Below, piece after piece: positions 17,709 to 26,600 of a stretch of DNA of 64,000 nucleotides. Position 1 is the stretch's first letter. Each line of letters begins with the position of its first letter. Made by a program: the position numbers and the translations under genes. The notes under the pieces were generated by a model. The model was not told where the DNA came from. It ran no database searches and saw nothing but the letters and a program-made list of their open reading frames with translations. The DNA is from Bifidobacterium simiiventris (GTDB taxonomy: Bacteria > Actinomycetota > Actinomycetes > Actinomycetales > Bifidobacteriaceae). The stretch spans positions 1-64,000 of the forward strand of contig NZ_JAHBBG010000007.1 of assembly GCF_019331715.1 (NCBI RefSeq), written 5' to 3'.

Positions 17709-18380
17709 ATGATCGGTATGTATGCCACGTTGGCCGTGTTCACCGCGGTCGCCTGTACGGCAATGGTCGCCTGTCCGCATCGTCCTGCCCGCCGTCGTCT
17801 CTGGGATCTTGATAAGCCTGTGCAAGCTGGTGCCGGAACGTCTGCGGCGCGTCATAAGCCGCGCGTCGGCGTCGCCGCTGTAATCGCGGCCGCTTGTGCC
17901 TCGATGCGTAGCGGGGCGACGATGGAACAGGCCTTCGCACGGCAGTTGGACGAGAGCGCGCCGTCGACGCCGTTGACCGAATCCCGCATACGTGCCGTTC
18001 TCGCGCAACGAGCGATGCCCAAGGAGCGGGAACGGCAGATCGCGCGCGTCGCATCGGACATCGTCGCCGCGAGCCGGGTCAGCGCCGAGCTGGGATGCCC
18101 CGCCGTGCAGTGCCTGGAAGCGGTCGGCGCCGCATACCGCAGGACGCGGCTGCTGGACGATCTGCGCGCACAGGCGTTCGCCGTGCCACAGGCCACCGTA
18201 AAACTGCTGTCCGTGTTGCCTGCCGCCACCATCGTGTTCGGCGAACTGCTCGGCGCACGGCCTCTGGGCTTCCTCTTCGGCTCGCCGCAGGGGTTGCTGT
18301 GCCTGGGGTTGGGAATGGCCTGTTATGGGGGAGGCATGATATGGATGCGCGCGATCCTGCGTGATATGGGAGGTGATTGA
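17709..18380 (+). CDS. tadB: TadB-like inner-membrane pilus protein
   Basis: This 223-residue protein starts at ATG 17709 after GAAAGAAAGG. An N-terminal membrane segment (TLAVFTAVACTAMVACP) precedes a cytoplasmic GspF/T2SSF-like core (VGVAAVIAAACASMRSGATMEQAF...), followed by two C-terminal hydrophobic segments. TadB and TadC together form the platform of the Tad machine. The sequence is divergent but position and topology fit. It follows tadA by about 100 bases and ends just before tadC. Confidence 0.75.
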   Translation: MIGMYATLAVFTAVACTAMVACPHRPARRRLWDLDKPVQAGAGTSAARHKPRVGVAAVIAAACASMRSGATMEQAFARQLDESAPSTPLTESRIRAVLAQRAMPKERERQIARVASDIVAASRVSAELGCPAVQCLEAVGAAYRRTRLLDDLRAQAFAVPQATVKLLSVLPAATIVFGELLGARPLGFLFGSPQGLLCLGLGMACYGGGMIWMRAILRDMGGD

Positions 18381-18381
18381 C

Positions 18382-19050
18382 ATGTGGTACGCGCTGGCGG
18401 CGGCGATATGCGCATGTGCGATCGCATGGTGGGGAGTCGGCTGGCGTGCCGGTGCCGTCGCGTCTCGGTTGAAGTCGGAGGGACTGTCTTCGTCTTTTCG
18501 GGTGAGTGGTGAGGCTCCTGAACGCGGTGCCGGTTCGGGGGGTTCGCGGCGTGACGGCGGTGCCGCATCGTCCGCAGTGGTGTTGGCCCTGCTAATCGCG
18601 GCGGTGCGTCAGGGAGCGGCGATTCCCCGGGCCTTGGACGCGGTGGGCGGATCGGTCGGTGGCGTGACGGGTCATGGCATGCGCAAAGCGGCGTCGTCGT
18701 TGACGCGTGGCATCGCATGGGGTGATGCGTGGTTGGGCGCAGGATCGGAGAATGACGACGATAGGTGTCGTCCTGCTGGCAGCGTGTCCGGGACGGTGCC
18801 GCCGGAAGGCGCGACGGCTGACATGCTCGCCGTACTGGAGGATTCATTGGAACCGTCGTGGAATGACGGCGTCTCGCCGGTGAGCCGTCTGGAATCTGCG
18901 CTGGATCAACTCGATGCCGACGAACGTACCCGCATCGAGGAACTGGCCGGCAGGATGACCGTCCGTCTGCTGATACCCACCGGGCTGTGCTTTCTGCCTG
19001 CGTTCATATTCATCGGTGTGATTCCGTCCATCATGTCGTTCATCGTGTGA
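18382..19050 (+). CDS. tadC: TadC-like inner-membrane pilus protein
   Basis: This 222-residue protein starts at ATG 18382 with GGGAGG about nine bases upstream, inside the end of tadB. The N-terminal membrane segment (WYALAAAICACAIAWWGVGW) and C-terminal pair (LLIPTGLCFLPAFIFIGVIPSIMSFIV) match TadC topology, with the T2SSF-like QGAAIPRALDAVGG in between. A variable serine/glycine-rich insert lies near 40-60. DnaA-box cluster B follows immediately. Confidence 0.75.
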   Translation: MWYALAAAICACAIAWWGVGWRAGAVASRLKSEGLSSSFRVSGEAPERGAGSGGSRRDGGAASSAVVLALLIAAVRQGAAIPRALDAVGGSVGGVTGHGMRKAASSLTRGIAWGDAWLGAGSENDDDRCRPAGSVSGTVPPEGATADMLAVLEDSLEPSWNDGVSPVSRLESALDQLDADERTRIEELAGRMTVRLLIPTGLCFLPAFIFIGVIPSIMSFIV

Positions 19051-19068
19051 ATGGCTTCGTATGCCGAG

Positions 19069-19183
19069 TTATCCACACGAAGTTATCCACACCGGCTCGC
19101 GACGTCGGAAAGTTATCCACAAAAAATGTGGATAGACACGCCGGCTGTGGATAACCCGGTACCTTTCGACCACATGACCCGTT
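19069..19183. promoter_or_regulatory. DnaA-box cluster B between tadC and the pilin gene
   Basis: Four perfect DnaA 9-mers (TTATCCACA at 19069, 19083 and 19113; TGTGGATAA at 19146) and one near-match at 19127. Segment 19113-19183 repeats 15535-15604, so near-identical copies flank tadZABC in direct orientation. The pilin promoter must lie close by. Confidence 0.78.
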
Positions 19184-19266
19184 TTTCGTCTGATCGCATC
19201 GCGGTTTCTGGCATAGTAACTGAACCACGACCACGGTGGTCGGGAAACTCGAGTGAAAGGAACGCT

Positions 19267-19554
19267 ATGAGTGACGTAATACCAATCAATGTCGATGGCA
19301 AGGCCGGTCTGTTCCTCCACGCCAAACAGCGTGCCGCAGAGTTCTACGAGCAGGGGCGGCGGGAACTGTGCTGTCTGGACGCGAGAATGCGCACACTGGC
19401 CGCCGAGCCGGAAAAAGGTGCGGCGACGGCCGAATACGCGGTCGTGCTAGTCGCCGCGACCGGGTTCGCGGCCGTGCTGATCGCGGTGCTGAAGTCGGAT
19501 GGCATCAAGACGCTGCTGACGAATCTTGTCAGAAAAGCGCTGAATGTCGGGTGA
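19267..19554 (+). CDS. Flp-type pilin, DUF4244 family
   Basis: This 95-residue prepilin carries EKGAATAEYAVVLVAATGFAAVLIAVLKSDG. The glycine just before the hydrophobic helix and the Glu five residues after the cleavage point are the classic type IVb prepilin features. DUF4244 proteins are the major Flp subunits in actinobacterial tad loci. ATG 19267 is preceded by GAAAGGAAC. Its prepilin peptidase is not encoded in this window. Confidence 0.85.
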   Translation: MSDVIPINVDGKAGLFLHAKQRAAEFYEQGRRELCCLDARMRTLAAEPEKGAATAEYAVVLVAATGFAAVLIAVLKSDGIKTLLTNLVRKALNVG

Positions 19555-19559
19555 CGATC

Positions 19560-20090
19560 ATGACGCGGCGATTGATGCGGGCGGACTTCCCGACGACATG
19601 TCGATGCGGCGGGCGCGGAACGCTGTCATGCGGCGGGTGCGGCGTCGCTGCGGAGCGCATGCCTTATGACGATCAGCCGTTGCTGTGGCGCAGACATGTG
19701 CGGCGCCCGTCGATGCGGCACGCGTCCGTATTGCTCGCCGCATTGCGTCATGCGGACAGGGGAGCGGCCACGGCCGAATTCGCCGTGGTGCTTCCCGCCG
19801 TCGTGGCGGTGGCGGTGCTGTTGCTGTGCCTATCGCGCACGGTGGTCATATCGATGGACTGCCAGGATGCCGCTGCGTCGGCCGTACGGGAACTGGTGGT
19901 GGCCGACGGCGTAGATACCGACACCGACCTGCAATCGGTGGTGCGCGCGGTGGCGGGCGGCAATGCCTCGGCGATGGCGTCATACGGCGACGAACAGGTG
20001 ACGGTCACCGTGCAATGCCCGGTGGTGCCCGATCCGTTGGGCGTGCTGCCGACCCGTGTGACCGGTCGGGCGACAGGGGTGATGCGATGA
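19560..20090 (+). CDS. tadE: TadE-like minor pseudopilin
   Basis: The 176-residue frame begins at ATG 19560, five bases after the pilin stop. A long, Cys- and Arg-rich N-terminus precedes DRGAATAEFAVVLPAVVAVAVLLLCLSRTVV (about 62-92), a TadE-type prepilin motif with the conserved Glu. An extracellular domain with two cysteines follows. Given the unusually long leader, an internal start is possible. Confidence 0.75.
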   Translation: MTRRLMRADFPTTCRCGGRGTLSCGGCGVAAERMPYDDQPLLWRRHVRRPSMRHASVLLAALRHADRGAATAEFAVVLPAVVAVAVLLLCLSRTVVISMDCQDAAASAVRELVVADGVDTDTDLQSVVRAVAGGNASAMASYGDEQVTVTVQCPVVPDPLGVLPTRVTGRATGVMR

Positions 20091-20464
20091 AAGGAGAACA
20101 TGATGGATGCAAGGGCATGAATCGTGCCGACTGCGGTTCCGGCACGATGGCCGGCGTCGCGCTGATCATGCTGGTCGGTGTGCTGCTCGGCGTCGTCGCT
20201 TTGGCCGGCAACCTGCTGATCTGCCAGACACGTGCGAGAACTGTTGCCGATCTTGCGGCGATATCGGCCGCGCTCACGTTGTACGACGGAGGTGACGATG
20301 CGTGCGCGACGGCGCAGGCTGTTGCTGCCGCGAACGATGCCGGGCTTGACTCTTGTGCGGTCGATGGCGAGGATGTACAGATTGCGCTCGCCGTCGCCAC
20401 GCAGGTGCCGTTCGCTCCATCGGTGACATACCGATCCCGGGCAGGGCCGGTCGAATGCGGGTAG
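20087..20464 (+). CDS. TadG-like pilus protein (Rv3654c family)
   Basis: This 125-residue product overlaps the tadE stop (ATGA). A single membrane helix (GTMAGVALIMLVGVLLGVVALAGNLL) is followed by QTRARTVADLAAISAALTLY, the hallmark of the helicase/secretion-neighbourhood TadE-like family typified by Rv3654c. An in-frame ATG at 20117 (after GCAAGGGC) may be the true start. It closes the tad operon. Confidence 0.75.
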   Translation: MKGEHDGCKGMNRADCGSGTMAGVALIMLVGVLLGVVALAGNLLICQTRARTVADLAAISAALTLYDGGDDACATAQAVAAANDAGLDSCAVDGEDVQIALAVATQVPFAPSVTYRSRAGPVECG

Positions 20465-20643
20465 ACAGACGGCGGATGCGTATGCGCCGTGTATCGTGCG
20501 GTCATGCGGATTCGACATCCGCAAGTCGTGCATGTTTCCGCGAGACGCGTGTCGGTGAGGGATGCCTGACCGTGGGCAACGCCACAACGTGAATTCGTCG
20601 GTGACGCTGGCGCGCGCGGCAATGCATGGTTTATCGTGGCGGT

Positions 20644-21855
20644 ATGAGTGATGAACGAGGTCTGCGTCCGGTGGTGGCGATGATCGGCAACCCGGTGTCC
20701 GACAAAGGCAGGGGAGCCAAGATCGATGCGCAGGTGATGGAGCTGCTGACCGATGAAGGACGCCGGCATGGGTTCGACGTGATCGACCTGACCGGAACGA
20801 GCTTCGATGATTCGCTGGCCAACGCGCGTGCGCAGGCCGACACGTACACGCATCTCGTGGTGGTCGGCGGCGACGGCATGATAGCGCTCGGCGCCAATGC
20901 GGTCGGGTGCAGCGGCAAGCCGCTCGGCATCGTAGCTACCGGTTCCGGCAACGATTTCGCGCGAGGACTGGGGCTGCCGGTCAACCGCATCCCGACGGCG
21001 GTCGAGGGCATCGTCGGCGCCATTGTGCGTGGCAGTCATATCGATGTCGATATGGGACGCGTGACGTCTCTTCCTGGTGGATATGCGGTCGATGCGGCGA
21101 CTGGCAACCTGCTGGTGAATACGTCGGACGGAGTCGGTGTCGACGGGCAGACCGGTCATGCGCAGGAATCGGATGGTCATGCGTGGGAAGCGGATGACCG
21201 CGCGCAGGAATCGGTCGAGCTGCCGCCGATCGACCGGTACTACGGCGGCATGCTCAACTGCGGACTGGATGCGACGATCAACGACCGTGCCAATCATTCG
21301 CGCCTGCCCGGCGGGTCGCTACGCTACTTCGTCGCGGTGCTGATCGAGGTCATGCATCTCAAGCGGTATGGCTACCACATCAAGGCCACGCTGTCCGATG
21401 GCAGCATCGAGGAACGCGACATCATATCGCCGATGGTCACCGTCGCCAATTCGCGGCATATCGGAGGCGGATTGGAAGTGTCGCCGTATTCACGGTTCGC
21501 TGACGGTCTGCTCGACCTGGTGTGGATCGACCATATGCCGAACGTGTTCGAGATCGCCGATGCGATTTCGAAGGGATACAACGGCCGGTTGCTGGCTTCG
21601 CATGTATTCGGCTGGAAGCGTGTGCGCGAGGTTGAAATCACCCGTGCCGTGGACGGCGCCGAGCCGCCGGTGATGATGGCCGATGGCGAGTACATCGGCC
21701 ATCTGCCGGTGCGGGTCGCGGCGCAGGACCGTGCGTTGCGCGTGCTGGTGCCGCCGGCGGTCGCGCACGATCATGCCGCCGATGACGGCAGCCGCACACT
21801 CGCGGCGATCGAACGCGACCATCGCGACCCGGTGACCGGCGAATTCGTTGACTGA
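20644..21855 (+). CDS. Diacylglycerol kinase-family lipid kinase
   Basis: This 403-residue cytoplasmic/peripheral kinase is of the DAGK_cat family. The nucleotide motif is VVVGGDGMIALGANAVG (about 78-94) and the GTGSGNDFAR equivalent is VATGSGNDFARGLGLP (about 99-114). The C-terminal lobe includes NSRHIGGGLEVSP and DGLLDLVWI. An insert of about 40 residues rich in D, H, Q and E (about 160-200) separates the two lobes and is not part of the family core. I start at ATG 20644 rather than an upstream GTG or ATG because it begins the family's usual N-terminus. Confidence 0.88.
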   Translation: MSDERGLRPVVAMIGNPVSDKGRGAKIDAQVMELLTDEGRRHGFDVIDLTGTSFDDSLANARAQADTYTHLVVVGGDGMIALGANAVGCSGKPLGIVATGSGNDFARGLGLPVNRIPTAVEGIVGAIVRGSHIDVDMGRVTSLPGGYAVDAATGNLLVNTSDGVGVDGQTGHAQESDGHAWEADDRAQESVELPPIDRYYGGMLNCGLDATINDRANHSRLPGGSLRYFVAVLIEVMHLKRYGYHIKATLSDGSIEERDIISPMVTVANSRHIGGGLEVSPYSRFADGLLDLVWIDHMPNVFEIADAISKGYNGRLLASHVFGWKRVREVEITRAVDGAEPPVMMADGEYIGHLPVRVAAQDRALRVLVPPAVAHDHAADDGSRTLAAIERDHRDPVTGEFVD

Positions 21856-21883
21856 GCGGTTCGATATCGAGTCGGAATACGAC

Positions 21884-21921
21884 GGCGCCCCGTCCGATCG
21901 GTTATGACCAGACAGGGCACC
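21884..21921. terminator. Imperfect stem between converging genes
   Basis: GGCGCCCCGTCCGATC and the facing GACCAGACAGGGCACC can pair with several G-U or mismatched positions. Its place between converging genes fits a bidirectional terminator, but there is no T-run. Confidence 0.3.
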
Positions 21922-21941
21922 ATCCATGCGTTATCGGCGGT

Positions 21942-23468
21942 CTATCGTCCTAAGGACTCCTTCAGGTCGCGGTTGACGAACCGGTCATGCAGCACGCAGT
22001 ATCCGCCGAACACGGCCAGCCACACGAGGCCCGCGATCGCGGAGCCGCGCGTGTCGTCGGCCAGGAACAATGTCGCATACACGAACACGAAGAACGTGAT
22101 CGCGAGCGTGTTCGTGAACTTCCACGCCGGCATCACAAACCCATCCGGGATGAAGTCGGCCGAGCGACGGTACTTGCGGTGCGCGATCATCGTGAGCACG
22201 TAGATGAAGATGATCACGGCGGACGATGCGGATGCGAACAGCACGAACGCGCCGGAAACGCCTGGGATCGCGTTGATAACCGGCGACAGCAGGATCAGTG
22301 CCGCGGACACGAGGATCGCGCGTGCCGGCACCTGACGGTTCGACACCTTGCCGACCTTCTGGAACGTCGGCGACTCGGACTCGATCGCCAGCTGGTACAG
22401 ATGGCGTCCGGCCGAGTACAGCAGCGAGTTCAACGCTGAAGACGCGGCGGTGATCACCACGAAGAACACAAGCGCGGCCGCCCACTTGAGGCCTGCATAC
22501 TGGAACACCATGATGAACGGCGAGGCGAACGAGCCGTCCGCGTTCGGCTTGAACGTGGTCCACGGCACGATCGCCATGATCGCGAGCAGTGCGCCCACGT
22601 AGAAGATGAGCACGCGCACGATGATCTCGTTGACGGCCTTCGGCAGCACCTTGCGCGGGTTCTGCGTCTCGGAGACGGTGACGCCCACGAACTCGATCAT
22701 CTCGTACGCGTAGAACACCATCTGGAAGCTCATGAGGAACGCGAGCCAGCCGTTCGGCGCGATCGAGAAGTTGTTCGTGATGTTGTCGATGCCCGCATGA
22801 CCGCCCGGCGAGACGGCGTCCTGTCCGGTGATCTGTACGGCATCATAGTGGTAGCCGATCACGACCATGACCACGGCGGTGGCGATCATCGCGCAGATCA
22901 GCGTGATCTTGATCATCGAAAACCAGAACTCCGCTTCGCCGAACGCCTTGACGGCGATGAGGTTGATCGTGACGAGCGCGGCGAGGAAGCACAGCTCGAT
23001 CAGCCATTTCCAGTGGATCAGGTTGATGCCGAACGTGTCGAAGAATGTGATGAAGTATGTGGAGACGGCCGTGATCTCGCTCATGCCGATGAGCACGAGC
23101 ACGATCCAGTACGACCAGCCGGCGAATTTGCCCCAGCCGTTGCCGAGATAGCGTTTGATGAAGTTGATGAACGTGTGCTGGCTCGGGTCGCGGTACATGA
23201 GTTCGCCGATGGCCCGCATGAGCAGGAACATGATGACGCCGACCGCGATGTATACGAAGATGATGCTCGGCCCGGTCAGCGCGATGGACTTGCCGGAACC
23301 GAGGAACAGGCCGGTGCCGATCGTGCCGCCGATGGCGATGAACTGGACGTGGCGGTTGTTCAGACCGCGCGCCATCTGATTGTCTTTGTCGAGGCTCTCG
23401 ACTGATGTGAGGGTGCCCCTGCCGTCGGATGATGAACCATCTGGCCGGGCGCTCTGGGTGTTGCTCAT
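21942..23468 (-). CDS. Amino-acid permease (APC superfamily)
   Basis: This 508-residue membrane protein has twelve predicted helices. The signature GLNNRHVQFIAIGGTIGTGLFLGSG (about 35-59) belongs to the amino-acid transporter family (AAT: AroP, CycA, AnsP, ProY). EFVGVTVSE and NPRKVLPKAVNE in the middle are also typical. It imports amino acids by proton symport; the substrate cannot be set from sequence. The N-terminal 30 residues are hydrophilic. It is a single gene with its own terminator region. Confidence 0.9.
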   Translation of the reverse strand: MSNTQSARPDGSSSDGRGTLTSVESLDKDNQMARGLNNRHVQFIAIGGTIGTGLFLGSGKSIALTGPSIIFVYIAVGVIMFLLMRAIGELMYRDPSQHTFINFIKRYLGNGWGKFAGWSYWIVLVLIGMSEITAVSTYFITFFDTFGINLIHWKWLIELCFLAALVTINLIAVKAFGEAEFWFSMIKITLICAMIATAVVMVVIGYHYDAVQITGQDAVSPGGHAGIDNITNNFSIAPNGWLAFLMSFQMVFYAYEMIEFVGVTVSETQNPRKVLPKAVNEIIVRVLIFYVGALLAIMAIVPWTTFKPNADGSFASPFIMVFQYAGLKWAAALVFFVVITAASSALNSLLYSAGRHLYQLAIESESPTFQKVGKVSNRQVPARAILVSAALILLSPVINAIPGVSGAFVLFASASSAVIIFIYVLTMIAHRKYRRSADFIPDGFVMPAWKFTNTLAITFFVFVYATLFLADDTRGSAIAGLVWLAVFGGYCVLHDRFVNRDLKESLGR

Positions 23469-23572
23469 GTTCTACCTGCGCTTTCAATAACAGGTTCAAA
23501 CTGTAGCATCGTGCATGTTACGAAAACAGGGGCGGTTCAATGATCCGACGTGACAATATCGTGAGCATTTCG

Positions 23573-23602
23573 CCAAAAAGTTCAATTCGTTGAACTTTTT
23601 GG
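23573..23602 (-). terminator. Perfect 13-bp hairpin with UUCG-type loop
   Basis: CCAAAAAGTTCAA, TTCG, TTGAACTTTTTGG: perfect arms 14 bases beyond the ABC permease stop. The internal T-run makes it a good terminator for the exporter operon. Confidence 0.75.
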
Positions 23603-23615
23603 AGATGGTTGTCTG

Positions 23616-26600
23616 TCACTCTACGGATTTGAGCGAGACGGCAGGGTCGATGCGGTCAAGGACGGGATTGGTGAAGAACTGCACGAGCAGGGCGAAGACG
23701 AGCGTGACCGCGGCGGCGATCGCGTAGCTTTGCCACCGCACGCTCACCTCGAAGTAGATGCCGGGCATGGCGAGTGCCGCCGTGAGCAGTCCGCCTATCC
23801 ACCGTCCGACCGGTAGTCCGATGATCACGCCGATCACGGTCAGGATCATCATCTCGCGGTTCACGTACCGGTGTACCTCGCGGTCGTAGAAGCCCAGCAC
23901 CTTGAGTGTGGCCATCTCGCGCACGCGTTCCGATACGTTCGTGTTCGCGAGCGTGAACAACACCACAAGTGCCAATCCTCCGGCCAATGCCACGATGAGC
24001 GCCACCACGGCCCCCATGAGCTCGAAGCTGAAGCTGCGCCGCAGGTCGGCCGTGCTCGCGACGCTCAGCACGTCCGCATCCTTGGCGAGCTGTTCTGCAT
24101 AGGCGATCTGGTCGTCGTCGGAACCGTCATACCGCGCGAACACCGTGTTCAGTTCCACGCCATCGACCACGGTCTCCTCGTCATCGGACGAGTCGGCATT
24201 GGTCATGCCGTTGGCGGATCCGCTGTTACCGTCCGTCGTGCCGGCGTGCGTCGAACCGGATGCAGTGCCGGAATCATCGGCCGTGCCGGTATTGTCTCCG
24301 GCATCGCCGCCGGTTCCGGTATTCCCGCCGAAGAACCGCTGGTAGTCGGCGGTCATCACATACACGTCCGCGCCGATCACTGATCGGCTGACGTTCACGA
24401 CGCGAACCTGCTTGCGCTGCGCCTCGCCGTTCTTGAGCGTGATCAGGTCTCCGGCTTTCACGCCCAGCGCGTTCGCCGCGCTCTGCGATACGATCACGCC
24501 GTTCGCCCGCCCGTTTTCGAACGTTTCCACGCGGATCGGCGAACCGTCCGAAGCCGAGCGCAGATCGACGATACGGTCCATCGCGAATGTATTCGGCACA
24601 GTGACGATCTGCACAGTCTCCGTCTCGTCCATGCCGGTTGTGATCTCGCCGTTCTCGACTCTTGCCAACGCAACAGACGTGGACGAGTCGTCAACCACGC
24701 CGTCGCTGCGCAACCGGTCGAGCACCGTCGTCACGTCGTTGTGATCGGCCACGACCATGAGATCGTACCGGTATATGTCGCGATACTGCGTGTTCGGCAG
24801 CGCATCCACTGTGTCGCTGATCGCCAGTCCGCATACGATGAGCGCGGTGCATCCGGCAACGCCGCCGACTGTCATGACGAGCCGCGATTTGAACCGCACG
24901 AGGTTGCGCACGGTGATCTTGTTGAGGAATTTCATACGTTTCCACACCGGCGTGGCCCGTTCCAGGAGTACGCGCGAACCGGCTCGTGGCGCCTTCGGCC
25001 GCATGAGTTCGGCCGGTGTGAGTCGCAGTTCGCCCACGCATGCGACTGCCGTGGCCGCGACCACGCCTACCACGAACAGTGCGATGCCCGCCGACCCGTA
25101 CAGCCAGTCGTATTCGAACCGCACGCCGGGTACGGTGTACAGTCCCTGCAACACGATCAACAAGAACGCGGGGATGCCAATGAACCCGGCGATCAGGCCC
25201 AGCCCGCCGCCGATCAGGCAGGCGAGTGCGGCGAACAGGACATACCGCATCGAGATCGCGACCGGGCCGTAGCCGAGGCCAACGTAGGTGCCGATCATCC
25301 CGCGTTCCTCTTCGACCATGCGCGTCATCGTGGTCAGACTCATGAGCACGGCGACGAGCAGGAACACGACCGGGAACGCGCGTCCGATCGATTCGATCGA
25401 GCTCAGATCGGATTTGATCGCGCTGAATCCGCCGATCGCGGATCGTGTCTGCACGTACCAACGGGCCTGTGCGATGCCATCGACGCGTTGCTGCTGTTTG
25501 GCGAACTCGGCGTCCGCATCCTTCTTGCCCTGCTCGAGCTTGCGTTGTGCTTCAGTGAGCTGTTTCTCGCCGTCAGCAAGTTTGGTTTCGGCCTCTTTGA
25601 GCTTCTTGCGGCCGTCCTCAAGCTGTTTGCGGCCGTCCTTGAGCGTTTGCTCCTGCTGGTCGAGCTTCGTGGACTGCGCGTCAAGCTTGGCGGCGTTGGC
25701 TTCGAGTTCGGCTGATTTGGCGGCGAGCTGCGTTTCGGCTTCGGCGGTTTCGCGCTCCTGCGCGCTCAGTTGGGCGCTGCGCTGGTCGAGCTGGGTTTGC
25801 GCGGGGACGATGGACGTGTTCAGTGTGGATTTGAGGGTATCTCGTTGCCGGACGAGCTGCTCGCGTTGGGCGGTCAGGGTGGTTCGCTGCGTGTTCAGCT
25901 GTGCGGTGGCGTTGGCGAGGGTTTCGGCTGTGGGCTGTTCGGACACGTTGATGCCGATCGCCGCGAGCGCGGCGCGGATACGCGACCATTGTTCGGCGGT
26001 GTTTGCGTCGGTTTGTGTGACGGTCCGGTTGCGCGTATCGGTTGTGCCGATCGCCTCGGTCGATTCGACCGACTTGGCCGTTCCGGCCGTATCAGTCGTG
26101 CCGGTCGTATCGGATGATCCGTCCGGCAGCGCGTCGATGGCTTTGGCGATGCTGGCGTTGGCGGCGAGCGTGTCGTCGATTTTCGCGATGCCCTGATTGG
26201 TTGTGACGATGCCTTGATCGATCGGTTCGCGCTGGGTGTTCAACTGTGCTTGTGCCGTGTCGAGTTGCTTGCGCGCGTCGGCCAGCTGCGTCTTGGCGTC
26301 GTCGAGTTGCGTCTGCGATGTCTTGATCTGTGCGCGGCCGTCCTCGAGCTGTGTGCGGGCATCGCTGATCTGCTGGCGCGCGTCGGCAACCTGTTGCTCG
26401 CCGTCCTTGAGCTTTGTCTCGGTCTCGTCGAGCGTGCGCCGGTTCTTTTCGTATTCAGCGCGGCCGCTCGTCAGTTCGGAACGGTTTTTGTCGATGGTCT
26501 GCTGGGCGTCGTCGAACGTGCGTTGCGCGTCGGTCTTGGCCTTGTCGAGCTTGGCCTGCGCGGCGTCGATGAGCTGCTGGCGGCGGGCCTTCTGTCGTTC

